A stretch of DNA of 11,902 nt, from NCBI GenBank assembly GCA_900545525.1, contig UQZX01000050.1:1-11902 (forward strand). Direction: 5' to 3'. A program made the position numbers and the translations under genes. Source of the DNA: an uncultured Prevotella sp. GTDB taxonomy: Bacteria > Bacteroidota > Bacteroidia > Bacteroidales > Bacteroidaceae. A model generated the notes under the pieces. It saw only the letters and a list, made by a program, of their open reading frames with translations, made no database searches and was not told where the DNA came from. Shown here one piece after another: positions 5,544-11,902 of this stretch. The first letter of the stretch is position 1; the number at the start of each line of letters is the position of its first letter.

Positions 5544-7643
5544 ATGCTTAACATCTTGGACCAGGACATACAGTATATGCCGGGCATCGGACCGCGGAAA
5601 AAGGCGTTGCTGAACAGCGAACTGGGCATAGCGACGCTCAGGGACCTGCTGGAATACTATCCTTACAAGTATGTTGACAGAAGCCGCATATATACCGTAA
5701 GCGAGATAAGAAGCGACATGCCGTTCGTCCAGATAAGCGGACAGATACTCAGTTTCGAGGAGTTTGAGATGGGACCGAGACGCAAACGGCTCGTCGCCCA
5801 CTTCTCCGACGGCACGGGAATTGCCGACCTTGTGTGGTTCACAGGCGCACAATATATAATGAAGACGTTCAAGGTAGGGATAAGATACATCGTCTTCGGC
5901 AAGCCTACAATATTCGGCAGCCGTTACCAGCTGGCACATCCTGAGATTGAACAGGCATCGGATCTGCAGCTGTCGCAAATGGGCATGCAGCCCTACTACG
6001 GCACGACGGAGAAGATGAAGAAAGCGGGCATGACCTCAAGGGCGGTGGAGAAGATAGTGAAAGGCATACTTGAGAAAATCACCGTGCCGCTCGACGAGAC
6101 GCTTCCGCCGTTCATCACGGGGCGGCTGAAGCTCGTATCGCGGGACACGGCACTGCGGAACATTCACTATCCGAAGACTTCCGAGGACATGTCGAAAGCA
6201 AAACTGCGCCTCAAGTTCGAAGAACTTTTCTACATACAGCTCAACATCCTGCGCTACGCAAGCGACCAGCGGCGCAAATACCGTGGATATATTTTCAGGC
6301 ACGTGGGCACGTTTTTCAACGGCTTCTACCACGACCACCTGCCCTTTCCGCTCACCGGCGCACAGAAAAGGGTGATAAAGGAGATACGCAGGGATGTCTG
6401 TTCGGGAAGCCAGATGAACCGTCTGCTGCAGGGAGATGTCGGCAGCGGCAAAACGCTTGTGGCACTGATGTCCATGCTCATTGCGCTCGACAACGGCTTT
6501 CAGGCGTGCATCATGGCTCCGACGGAGATACTCGCCGAGCAGCACCTGGCAACAATCAGGGGCTTTCTCGGCAACATGGACATACGCACGGAACTGCTCA
6601 CAGGCATCGTAAAGGGCAGAAAAAGGAAGGAGGTGCTCGACGGTCTGCTGGACGGAAGCGTGCAGATACTTGTCGGGACGCATGCCGTGATAGAGGAAAC
6701 GGTGCAGTTCGCCAACCTCGGTCTTGTCATAGTTGACGAGCAGCACAGGTTCGGCGTGGCTCAGCGTGCCAAGCTGTGGAACAAGAGCAGCAACCCGCCG
6801 CATGTGCTCGTGATGACGGCAACACCCATACCGCGCACACTTGCCATGACTATATACGGCGACCTGGATGTCAGCGTGATAGACGAGCTGCCTCCGGGAC
6901 GCAAGCCCGTGATGACAATACATAAGCTTAACAACCAGATGACGAGCCTTTACAACGGCATAAGGCAGCAGATTAACGAAGGCAGACAGGTCTACATAGT
7001 ATTCCCTTTGATACAGGAGAGCGAGAAAAGCGACCTTCAGGACCTTGAAAACGGCTACAAGACGCTATGCGAGGTGTTTCCCGAATTCAGCATAGGGAAG
7101 GTTCACGGCAAGATGAAACCGGCAGAGAAAGAGGCAGAGATGCAGAGGTTTTTAGGACACAAGACGCACATTCTCGTTGCCACAACCGTGATAGAGGTAG
7201 GGGTAAACGTGCCGAACGCCTCCGTAATGGTTATACTGAACGCCGAACGCTTCGGGCTTTCACAGCTGCACCAGCTTAGAGGACGGGTCGGAAGGGGTGC
7301 CAGCCAGTCGTACTGCATACTCGTAAGCAAGCCGCAGCTCAGCAAGGATACACGCCGGAGAATAGACATTATGTGCGACACGAACGACGGTTTCAGAATA
7401 GCGGAAGCCGACCTCAAGATGCGCGGACCCGGCGACTTGGAGGGCACACAGCAAAGCGGCATGGCGTTCGACCTCAAGATTGCCGACATAGCACGCGACG
7501 GACAGCTGGTACAGCTGGCACGCGAGGAGGCGCAGAAGATTGTCGATGACGACCCGACATGCCAAAAACCGGAGTACGAATTGCTGTGGAACAGGCTCGC
7601 AGCACTGAGAAAAACAAACATCAACTGGGCTGCAATATCCTGA
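5544..7643 (+). CDS. recG: ATP-dependent DNA helicase RecG
   Basis: RecG is a superfamily 2 DNA translocase that remodels stalled replication forks and branch-migrates Holliday junctions. The 699-residue protein is full length. An N-terminal helix-hairpin segment IQYMPGIGPRKK (9-20) and an OB-type wedge domain (about 60-140) precede the helicase core: Walker A GDVGSGKT (297-304), MAPTEILAEQH (324-334), DEQH box (398-401), TATPIPRTLA (425-434), TTVIEVGVNVPNA (547-559) and QLRGRVGRG (577-585). The RecG-specific C-terminal segment RIAEADLKMRGPGDLEGTQQ (618-637) distinguishes it from Mfd and PriA. It starts 17 nt after ispD, so it is probably the last gene of the pdxJ operon. No convincing classical terminator follows. 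Confidence 0.98.
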   Translation: MLNILDQDIQYMPGIGPRKKALLNSELGIATLRDLLEYYPYKYVDRSRIYTVSEIRSDMPFVQISGQILSFEEFEMGPRRKRLVAHFSDGTGIADLVWFTGAQYIMKTFKVGIRYIVFGKPTIFGSRYQLAHPEIEQASDLQLSQMGMQPYYGTTEKMKKAGMTSRAVEKIVKGILEKITVPLDETLPPFITGRLKLVSRDTALRNIHYPKTSEDMSKAKLRLKFEELFYIQLNILRYASDQRRKYRGYIFRHVGTFFNGFYHDHLPFPLTGAQKRVIKEIRRDVCSGSQMNRLLQGDVGSGKTLVALMSMLIALDNGFQACIMAPTEILAEQHLATIRGFLGNMDIRTELLTGIVKGRKRKEVLDGLLDGSVQILVGTHAVIEETVQFANLGLVIVDEQHRFGVAQRAKLWNKSSNPPHVLVMTATPIPRTLAMTIYGDLDVSVIDELPPGRKPVMTIHKLNNQMTSLYNGIRQQINEGRQVYIVFPLIQESEKSDLQDLENGYKTLCEVFPEFSIGKVHGKMKPAEKEAEMQRFLGHKTHILVATTVIEVGVNVPNASVMVILNAERFGLSQLHQLRGRVGRGASQSYCILVSKPQLSKDTRRRIDIMCDTNDGFRIAEADLKMRGPGDLEGTQQSGMAFDLKIADIARDGQLVQLAREEAQKIVDDDPTCQKPEYELLWNRLAALRKTNINWAAIS

Positions 7644-7728
7644 AAGAACAGTGTTTAGACATATTAATGACTGTGTTAAATTGACAATAAAAACTGTTAA
7701 TATATATACAACTTCAGGTATTTTTTAT

Positions 7729-7736
7729 TATATTTG
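7729..7736 (+). promoter_or_regulatory. -7 box for the M23 peptidase gene
   Basis: TATATTTG fits the TAnnTTTG consensus and predicts a transcription start near 7743, giving a leader of about 93 nt. The expected -33 TTG is not evident at the standard spacing, so the promoter is supported only by the -7 box and its position. Confidence 0.5.
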
Positions 7737-7753
7737 CACCGAACTACTAAGTT

Positions 7754-7786
7754 AACCGATAACTTTTTTCATATTTTTTATCGGTT
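7754..7786 (+). promoter_or_regulatory. 5' UTR hairpin before the M23 peptidase gene
   Basis: AACCGATAA (7754-7762) pairs perfectly with TTATCGGTT (7778-7786) around a 15-nt T-rich loop. It begins about 11 nt after the predicted start of transcription, so it would sit near the 5' end of the mRNA as a stabilising or regulatory structure. It could instead help end recG transcripts, although no T-tract follows it. Confidence 0.5.
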
Positions 7787-7835
7787 CTTACCATGCGGAC
7801 AAGCACCGCCTCGTAAATAAACAATAAAGATTATT

Positions 7836-8780
7836 ATGCACTTTAGAAGAACAATTAAGACATTTGCGATTACAACTTTACTGACAATATCAGCCCTTCC
7901 AGCGACGGCACAGGACCTGTTGGCACGTCAGGCGCCGGTGGACAGAAAGATGAAAGCCGTAGATACACTGGTTCTACGCAACATAATACAAAAAGAACAG
8001 GCACATTCTCCGGCGGCACAGCTCTACACCGAGTGGAGCAACAAGTACGCACACCGCGCCACACAGCTGCCGGACTCATTCAATATCAACCTCCGCAAGT
8101 TCTGCATGCCTACCACGAGCAAGGTCATTACGTCTAATTTCGGACGCCGCTGGGGACGCATGCACAAGGGAATTGATGTAAAGGTATACATCGGGGACAC
8201 TATCCGTGCAGCCTTTGACGGCAAGGTACGCATCGTAAGATACGAGGCAAAAGGATACGGAAACTATGTCGTGATACGCCATAACAACGGTCTTGAGACT
8301 ATATACGGGCACATGTCGAAGCATCTTGTAAACGAAAATGTGAACGTAAAGGCGGGCGATCCCATCGGACTTGGCGGCAACACGGGACGCAGTACGGGCT
8401 CGCACCTGCACTTCGAGACACGTCTTTGCGGCGTGGCACTTAACCCGGCGCTGATGTTCGACTTCAAAAACCAGGACGTAACGGGCGATTCTTACATGTT
8501 CCGCCGCAATTCTTACACGAACGAATCAGAACAAGCGAACAGGCTCTACGGCAAGACAAGCGACAGCTACAGCCCCTCTGACGTGAACAGCAACAGGCAA
8601 CAGACATCCAAGACAAGCACAAGAAGCAGAAGCGAGGTGCGCTATCACAAGGTAAGAAAGGGCGAAACGCTGTCTTCTATAGCAAGCAAGCGCGGCATAT
8701 CCGTGGACAAGCTGTGTAAAATCAACCGCATAAGCAAGGGCAAGAAGATACGTCCGGGGCAGATACTGAGGTATACATAA
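7836..8780 (+). CDS. Secreted M23 metallopeptidase with C-terminal LysM
   Basis: This 314-residue protein should be exported to the periplasm to cut peptidoglycan peptides or to regulate amidases. A signal peptide covers about residues 1-25 (basic start MHFRRTIK, hydrophobic core, LPATA before the likely cleavage). The M23 (lysostaphin/LytM-type) domain spans about 95-210 with all active-site residues present: H110 and D114 (HKGID), H159 (YGHM), and H190 and H192 (SHLHFE), so it is predicted to be catalytically active, unlike the NlpD/EnvC activators. A Ser/Thr/Asn/Arg-rich linker (about 226-268) leads to one LysM domain (about 270-313: YHKVRKGETLSSIASKRGIS onward) that binds glycan strands. 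It has its own -7 box and leader hairpin and ends at a strong terminator, so it appears monocistronic. Confidence 0.94.
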   Translation: MHFRRTIKTFAITTLLTISALPATAQDLLARQAPVDRKMKAVDTLVLRNIIQKEQAHSPAAQLYTEWSNKYAHRATQLPDSFNINLRKFCMPTTSKVITSNFGRRWGRMHKGIDVKVYIGDTIRAAFDGKVRIVRYEAKGYGNYVVIRHNNGLETIYGHMSKHLVNENVNVKAGDPIGLGGNTGRSTGSHLHFETRLCGVALNPALMFDFKNQDVTGDSYMFRRNSYTNESEQANRLYGKTSDSYSPSDVNSNRQQTSKTSTRSRSEVRYHKVRKGETLSSIASKRGISVDKLCKINRISKGKKIRPGQILRYT

Positions 8781-8820
8781 GCCGTATCACGGAACACAAG
8801 ACATTTTATAAGATAAAGAA

Positions 8821-8856
8821 AAACGCCGGAATGACATACAAATCATTCCGGCGTTT
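8821..8856. terminator. Strong bidirectional terminator between convergent genes
   Basis: AAACGCCGGAATGA (8821-8834) pairs perfectly with TCATTCCGGCGTTT (8843-8856): a 14-bp stem with an 8-nt loop. T-rich sequence follows it on the plus strand and the mirrored T-run follows on the minus strand, so it can end both the M23 peptidase transcript and the Cys/Lys-rich protein transcript that face it. Confidence 0.92.
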
Positions 8857-8911
8857 CTCTTTATTTAACCTCAGGGGGCAGCATCTGACATGCCGCCCGA
8901 TATAATCCGGC

Positions 8912-9247
8912 TTATTTCTTCACAGCCTTTGCCTTGCAAGCTTCAGCCTTCTTGCAATCCGCTTTCTTGCATACAGACTTGCACTCAGATGCCTTCTTAC
9001 AGTCAGCCTTGCATCCGGCAGCCTTAGTGCACTTCATATCCTTGCACTCAGCCTTGCACCCGGCTGCCTTTTTGTCATCACAACGCTTCTTGCCGCAAAC
9101 GGCTTCTGCCTGCATCTTCTTACCGTCACACTTCTGTACACACTCTTTCTTACAAGCCTCCTTAGAGACCTTACCACTCTGAGCAGACGCTCCCGTTGCA
9201 AAGCATAGAGCCGCCATGAGTGATATACTCATTATCATTCTTTTCAT
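8912..9247 (-). CDS. Lys/Cys-rich secreted low-complexity protein
   Basis: I do not recognise the family. The 111-residue product has a clear signal peptide (about 1-22, MKRMIMSISLMAALCFATGA, ending ASA). The mature part of about 89 residues has 14 cysteines (32, 36, 40, 51, 56, 64, 68, 73, 79, 83, 89, 93, 98, 104) and about 27 lysines, with no Leu, Ile, Pro, His or aromatic residue, so it cannot have an ordinary hydrophobic core. Cysteines recur mostly as CxxxC separated by 4-5 residues, and the second half is a degenerate repeat: KAAGCKAECKDMKC (62-73 region), KAAGCKADCKKASEC (75-89), then KSVCKKADCKKAEAC. This suggests an extracytoplasmic thiol or metal-binding, or multiply disulfide-bonded, basic protein. 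It lies alone, facing the M23 gene, with its own promoter and terminator. The signal peptide argues for a real gene over a chance frame. Confidence 0.82.
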   Translation of the reverse strand: MKRMIMSISLMAALCFATGASAQSGKVSKEACKKECVQKCDGKKMQAEAVCGKKRCDDKKAAGCKAECKDMKCTKAAGCKADCKKASECKSVCKKADCKKAEACKAKAVKK

Positions 9248-9289
9248 TCTTAAAAAACTTTTATCTGTTTATAAAAAATCCGTTGTCTG

Positions 9290-9297
9290 CAAAAATA
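9290..9297 (-). promoter_or_regulatory. -7 box for the Lys/Cys-rich protein gene
   Basis: On the minus strand 9297-9290 reads TATTTTTG, matching TAnnTTTG. Transcription would start near 9283, leaving a leader of about 36 nt; an A/T-rich stretch, with no Shine-Dalgarno, precedes the start codon. A good -33 TTG is not present at the standard spacing. Confidence 0.45.
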
Positions 9298-9385
9298 CGG
9301 CTTTAGCGGAAGAGACTGAAGAAAAATTAGTTATAAAAAGCTAAACAAACAATTATTAACCAATATCCCGCAGTTGTTTCATCCG

Positions 9386-10189
9386 TCACTGCCGTTTGCG
9401 CCTAAGTATCAGTCTGACAACAAACCATACATGGCTTGCCAGGGTCTGAGCCACACCGTAATGACGGCACATTATACTGAAACGCTCCATGAGCGACGCC
9501 CGGTGATAGCGCGTTGACTGCCCCTCACGGCGGTAGTTGGCAACGACGGCATGCACATTTTTCAGCTCCAGTCCCTCCTGCTCCGCCTCCTTCATCACAT
9601 TTATACACCAGTCAACATCGGCAGAATGGCGATAACGCAGGTCGTAAGGATGCCTGCGCGCTATATCGGTACGGGCATAGAAAGCCTGATGGCACACAAG
9701 CATGCCGTTAATAAACGAGCGCCATGTAAGCACCTCGGGCGGAGCAAGACGGCGATGAAACAGGAAATTGCCCTCATTGTCCATTACGTCAGTGTCACCA
9801 TAAAGCACTGCCGGCAACCGTTTTCCGGCTTCCGCCGCATCATTCTGCCGCGCATGGCGCGCCACAAGGTCAAGAGTGTCCCTGTCCGGAAAGCAGTCGC
9901 CAGCATTAAGGAAGCACACATAATGCCCCGTTGCCATGGCAAGCCCCTTGTTCATCGCATCGTAAAGCCCACGGTCGGGCTCAGACTTTATGGTTACCGT
10001 GTGCCCTATAACGGTGGCATCGGAACACATCTTATAGACACGGGCAAGCTCAAGCGTCCTGTCCGTCGATGCCCCGTCTATTATAAGATGCTCCACGTAC
10101 GGATATTTCTGCATCAGCACACTGTCCGCCGTGCACTTGAACACATCGGCGGCATTGTATGTAACCGTTATTACCGTAAACTTTATCAT
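9386..10189 (-). CDS. Family 2 glycosyltransferase
   Basis: The 267-residue protein is a small inverting GT-A-fold (GT2) transferase that would move a sugar from a nucleotide donor onto a growing glycan at the cytoplasmic side of the inner membrane. It shows TVTYNA (8-13), IIDGASTDRT (36-45, donor-site D38), SEPDRGLYDAMNKGL (69-83), the LNAGD metal-site motif (94-98, a DxD equivalent) and an acidic SADVDW (189-194) near the expected catalytic base. The C-terminus is basic and has one hydrophobic stretch (about 252-263) that may help membrane association. Its start codon overlaps the stop of the GT4 gene by 4 nt (ATGA), so the two are translationally coupled. Substrate and linkage cannot be assigned; LPS, capsule or exopolysaccharide synthesis is the likely setting. 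Confidence 0.93.
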   Translation of the reverse strand: MIKFTVITVTYNAADVFKCTADSVLMQKYPYVEHLIIDGASTDRTLELARVYKMCSDATVIGHTVTIKSEPDRGLYDAMNKGLAMATGHYVCFLNAGDCFPDRDTLDLVARHARQNDAAEAGKRLPAVLYGDTDVMDNEGNFLFHRRLAPPEVLTWRSFINGMLVCHQAFYARTDIARRHPYDLRYRHSADVDWCINVMKEAEQEGLELKNVHAVVANYRREGQSTRYHRASLMERFSIMCRHYGVAQTLASHVWFVVRLILRRKRQ

Positions 10190-11463
10190 ATCTTATAATG
10201 TCTGTAGGCAATCGCCTGATTGTACACCTCGATATACTTCAGAGCCACGCTCTGCTGTGAATAGGTGGATGTCACCTTGCGCACTGCATCGTGGCAAAGC
10301 CCCTCATAGCGTTCCGGACTGAGCGTCCACGCCATGCCCTCCGCCAGGTCGGCTGCGTTGCGGTATTCTGCCACATAGCCGTTCTTCCGGTGGTCTATCA
10401 TCTCCGGAATGCCGCCCACATTAAATCCGACGCAGGGCACGCCGCATGCCATTGCCTCCATTATGGTATTCGGCAGGTTGTCCTCAAGCGAGGGAAGCAC
10501 AAAAAGGTCGGCTGCATTATATACATCCACTATCTTCTTCTCGTCGCTGACGTAGCCTATAGGATATACAGGAAACGGCAGGCTGCCCTCATACTCTTCG
10601 GCATGACCGCCAAGGATTACGATACCCGTGTCTGCGGTCATCTCCGGATTGCTCTCAGCGAGCTTTCTGCAAGCCTCCACAAGATATCCCATGCCCTTGC
10701 GGCTGTCAGTGATGCGCTGCGACACAAACAGTATGAGCCGCTTGTCCTGCGGCAACGACAGGTTCATGCGTGCCTCCGTCCTGTCACCCGGACAGAACAC
10801 GCGCGTGTCTATCGGGTTGGGGATAGCCACGACATGCTTTCCCGCAAGCAGCGAGGCAGAGCGCGCGTTGGCTGCGAGCCACCTGCTGCACGTCACAAAA
10901 ACGATGTTGTGACGGTGCCAGATGCGCTCCTTTTTCTTCCACACCCTGTATGCCATGTCGCGGTCTGAGCCGCCTCCCGGCAGATAGCGGCAATGGTTGC
11001 ACGCGCCGTTACGGTATGCCTTGCACGTGCGCGGATAATGGCAGATGCCCGTGGCAGGCCAGAAGTCGTGCATGGTCCACACCACCGGCTTGCCGCTCTC
11101 CAGTATGCGGCGTATGCCCTTGAGCGACAACATGCCCTGGTTTATCCAGCTAAGGTGTATCACGTCTGCCTCCTTAAACTCCCGCAGCTTCGTTATGTCC
11201 GTGCCGGCATTGGCTATGTCTATCTCAAAAAGATGCTTCCGCGAGAAGTGGAGCCTCATGAATATGCACCAGCGTTCCCACAGGAAGTTCCACCGGCTGC
11301 GCAGTCCGCGCGGCAGCCCCACCACGGTAATCTGTTCCGTGTCCTTGTCCGCCACAAGCATCTTCGCCTTCTCGCCATTGTTGTTGAGGGCTTCCATAAG
11401 GCGGTTTGCCGCCACGGCGGCGCCGCCGGTTCTGCCGCTGGTATTTATTATCAGTATCCGCAT
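10186..11463 (-). CDS. Family 4 glycosyltransferase (WcaC-like)
   Basis: The 425-residue protein is a retaining GT-B-fold transferase. The N-terminal half starts MRILIINTSGRTGGAAVAAN (1-20) and contains ADVIHLSW (99-106) and TMHDFWPATGICHY (130-143). A four-cysteine cluster follows (C141, C147, C155, C158), which resembles the one in WcaC-like colanic-acid transferases and could bind a metal. The C-terminal half has the donor-site segments LFVSQR (245-250), IVILGGHAEEYE (281-292), ADLFVLPSLEDNLPNTIMEA (318-337) with the EX7E pair E327/E335, and CGVPCVGFNVGGIPE (340-354). It is the promoter-proximal gene of the two-gene transferase operon; the start at 11463 lies about 25 nt after the predicted transcription start. 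Acceptor and sugar are unknown. Confidence 0.94.
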   Translation of the reverse strand: MRILIINTSGRTGGAAVAANRLMEALNNNGEKAKMLVADKDTEQITVVGLPRGLRSRWNFLWERWCIFMRLHFSRKHLFEIDIANAGTDITKLREFKEADVIHLSWINQGMLSLKGIRRILESGKPVVWTMHDFWPATGICHYPRTCKAYRNGACNHCRYLPGGGSDRDMAYRVWKKKERIWHRHNIVFVTCSRWLAANARSASLLAGKHVVAIPNPIDTRVFCPGDRTEARMNLSLPQDKRLILFVSQRITDSRKGMGYLVEACRKLAESNPEMTADTGIVILGGHAEEYEGSLPFPVYPIGYVSDEKKIVDVYNAADLFVLPSLEDNLPNTIMEAMACGVPCVGFNVGGIPEMIDHRKNGYVAEYRNAADLAEGMAWTLSPERYEGLCHDAVRKVTSTYSQQSVALKYIEVYNQAIAYRHYKI

Positions 11464-11494
11464 AAGTGATTTTCCGATTAGTTTCTTCAGAAGA

Positions 11495-11524
11495 CAAAGT
11501 TAATCTAAAATGGGCAGAATACAA
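11495..11524 (-). promoter_or_regulatory. Bacteroidetes-type promoter for the glycosyltransferase operon
   Basis: On the minus strand, TAACTTTG (11502-11495) is a perfect TAnnTTTG -7 box and TTG (11524-11522, inside TTTTG) lies 19 nt upstream. The predicted start near 11488 gives a leader of about 25 nt before the GT4 start codon. It is the best promoter match in the window together with the one before pdxJ. Confidence 0.72.
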
Positions 11525-11571
11525 AATAAAATAAAAGTTTTAAGCCCCTGTCTTGCAAGAGATGACCTTCC

Positions 11572-11653
11572 GCATTGCAAAAGACCGCCTTTTGCGTCCT
11601 GAAAGGCGGCATATTGGAGGCTGAAATGCCACCTTTCGCATTGCAAAAGGTAT
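11572..11653. repeat. Palindromic repeat block B, right copy
   Basis: This copy holds overlapping, mutually exclusive hairpins: GCAAAAG (11577-11583) with CTTTTGC (11589-11595), and CCGCCTTT (11585-11592) with AAAGGCGG (11602-11609). The part at 11624-11651 matches the left core (407-434) at 25 of 28 positions and is itself an imperfect palindrome. Confidence 0.72.
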
Positions 11654-11725
11654 CATTCTGATATCAAGCAAGTTACAAGGCGTCATGAAAGAGCGGTTCA
11701 ATGCGCCGCCATATTGGGTCAGGAA

Positions 11726-11740
11726 GCATATTAAATATGC
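11726..11740. repeat. Perfect palindrome between blocks A and B
   Basis: GCATATT (11726-11732) and AATATGC (11734-11740) are exact complements around one A. It is located inward of block A, where the left copy has its own 8-bp inverted repeat. Confidence 0.45.
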
Positions 11741-11773
11741 GTAAGTTTAACGAATTAATCTTCCTTGTTATAT

Positions 11774-11813
11774 TACAAACCACCCCTGCCCCTCCTTTGG
11801 AAAAGGAGGGGAC
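11774..11813 (-). repeat. Composite repeat block A, right copy (inverted)
   Basis: The reverse complement of this block matches 237-276 at 36 of 40 positions. Here it contains a perfect 10-bp hairpin, CCCCTCCTTT (11789-11798) with AAAGGAGGGG (11802-11811) around 3 nt, followed on the minus strand by CAGGGGTGGTTTGTA. Confidence 0.78.
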
Positions 11814-11845
11814 ACGTGGGAAAGGAATAAGGAGTAAAGTATTAG

Positions 11846-11880
11846 GGAGTTAAAGAAGTTATGGGAAGTTAGAGGAAGTT
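11846..11880. repeat. Short repeat with 10-bp period
   Basis: GGAGTT at 11846 is followed by GAAGTT at 11855, 11865 and 11875; the last three are spaced exactly 10 bp. The spacers are A/G-rich. No function is recognised. Confidence 0.5.
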
Positions 11881-11902
11881 AAAGGACAAATGATTAAATT
11901 GG

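Larger units (their letters stand above)
11464..11902. other. Non-coding right flank with repeats
   Basis: No gene is supported here. The region contains the promoter of the glycosyltransferase operon, palindromic block B (about 11572-11653), a perfect small palindrome (11726-11740), block A in inverted orientation (11774-11813) and a 10-bp-period repeat near the end. An ATG at 11890 with AAAGGA upstream could begin a plus-strand gene, but only 13 nt are visible. Confidence 0.65.

Noticed and set aside
237..11813. Composite transposon bounded by inverted repeats
   Set aside because: No transposase or integrase lies between the repeats, and the enclosed genes are mostly housekeeping. The mirrored repeats are reported as a finding without calling a transposon.
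11890..11902. Partial gene beginning ATGATTAAATTGG at the right edge
   Set aside because: Only four codons are visible. The AAAGGA upstream is suggestive but not enough to annotate.

Overview
The window looks like a chromosomal segment from a member of the Bacteroidales, most plausibly a Prevotella-like organism. This rests on TAnnTTTG-type -7 boxes with a TTG about 19 nt upstream, start codons with little Shine-Dalgarno signal, heavy use of ATA for isoleucine, GC-richer genes separated by AT-rich gaps, and family variants such as a PdxJ that begins with a SVNINK motif. The genus is an inference; no rRNA or other marker is present.

Layout, left to right. 1-565 is non-coding and holds short direct repeats and the left copy of a composite intergenic repeat. 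566-3165 is a minus-strand pair: an NAD kinase (nadK) followed by an ABC exporter half-transporter. A 353-nt divergent gap (3166-3518) carries a good plus-strand promoter and a potentially structured leader. 3519-7643 is a tight plus-strand gene series: pdxJ, a DJ-1/PfpI-family gene, ispD and recG, with gaps of 31, 15 and 17 nt. 7644-7835 holds a -7 box and a 9-bp 5' UTR hairpin in front of a secreted M23 peptidase with a C-terminal LysM domain (7836-8780). A strong bidirectional terminator (8821-8856) separates it from a converging minus-strand gene for a very Lys- and Cys-rich secreted protein (8912-9247). 9386-11463 is a minus-strand pair of glycosyltransferases (GT4 then GT2, joined by an ATGA overlap) under a consensus-like promoter at 11495-11524. 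11464-11902 is non-coding and carries the right copy of the composite repeat, with its main block in inverted orientation, and a short 10-bp-period repeat.

How the genes fit together: PdxJ and IspD belong to two pathways that branch from 1-deoxy-D-xylulose 5-phosphate (vitamin B6 and MEP isoprenoid synthesis), so their co-transcription makes metabolic sense; recG is a DNA-repair passenger. The M23/LysM protein acts on peptidoglycan, and the two glycosyltransferases probably build a surface polysaccharide. Most of the window is housekeeping DNA. I see no CRISPR array, transposase, phage gene, tRNA, rRNA or recognisable defence system. The least explained items are the Cys/Lys-rich secreted protein, the paired composite repeats at the two ends, and the leader in front of pdxJ.
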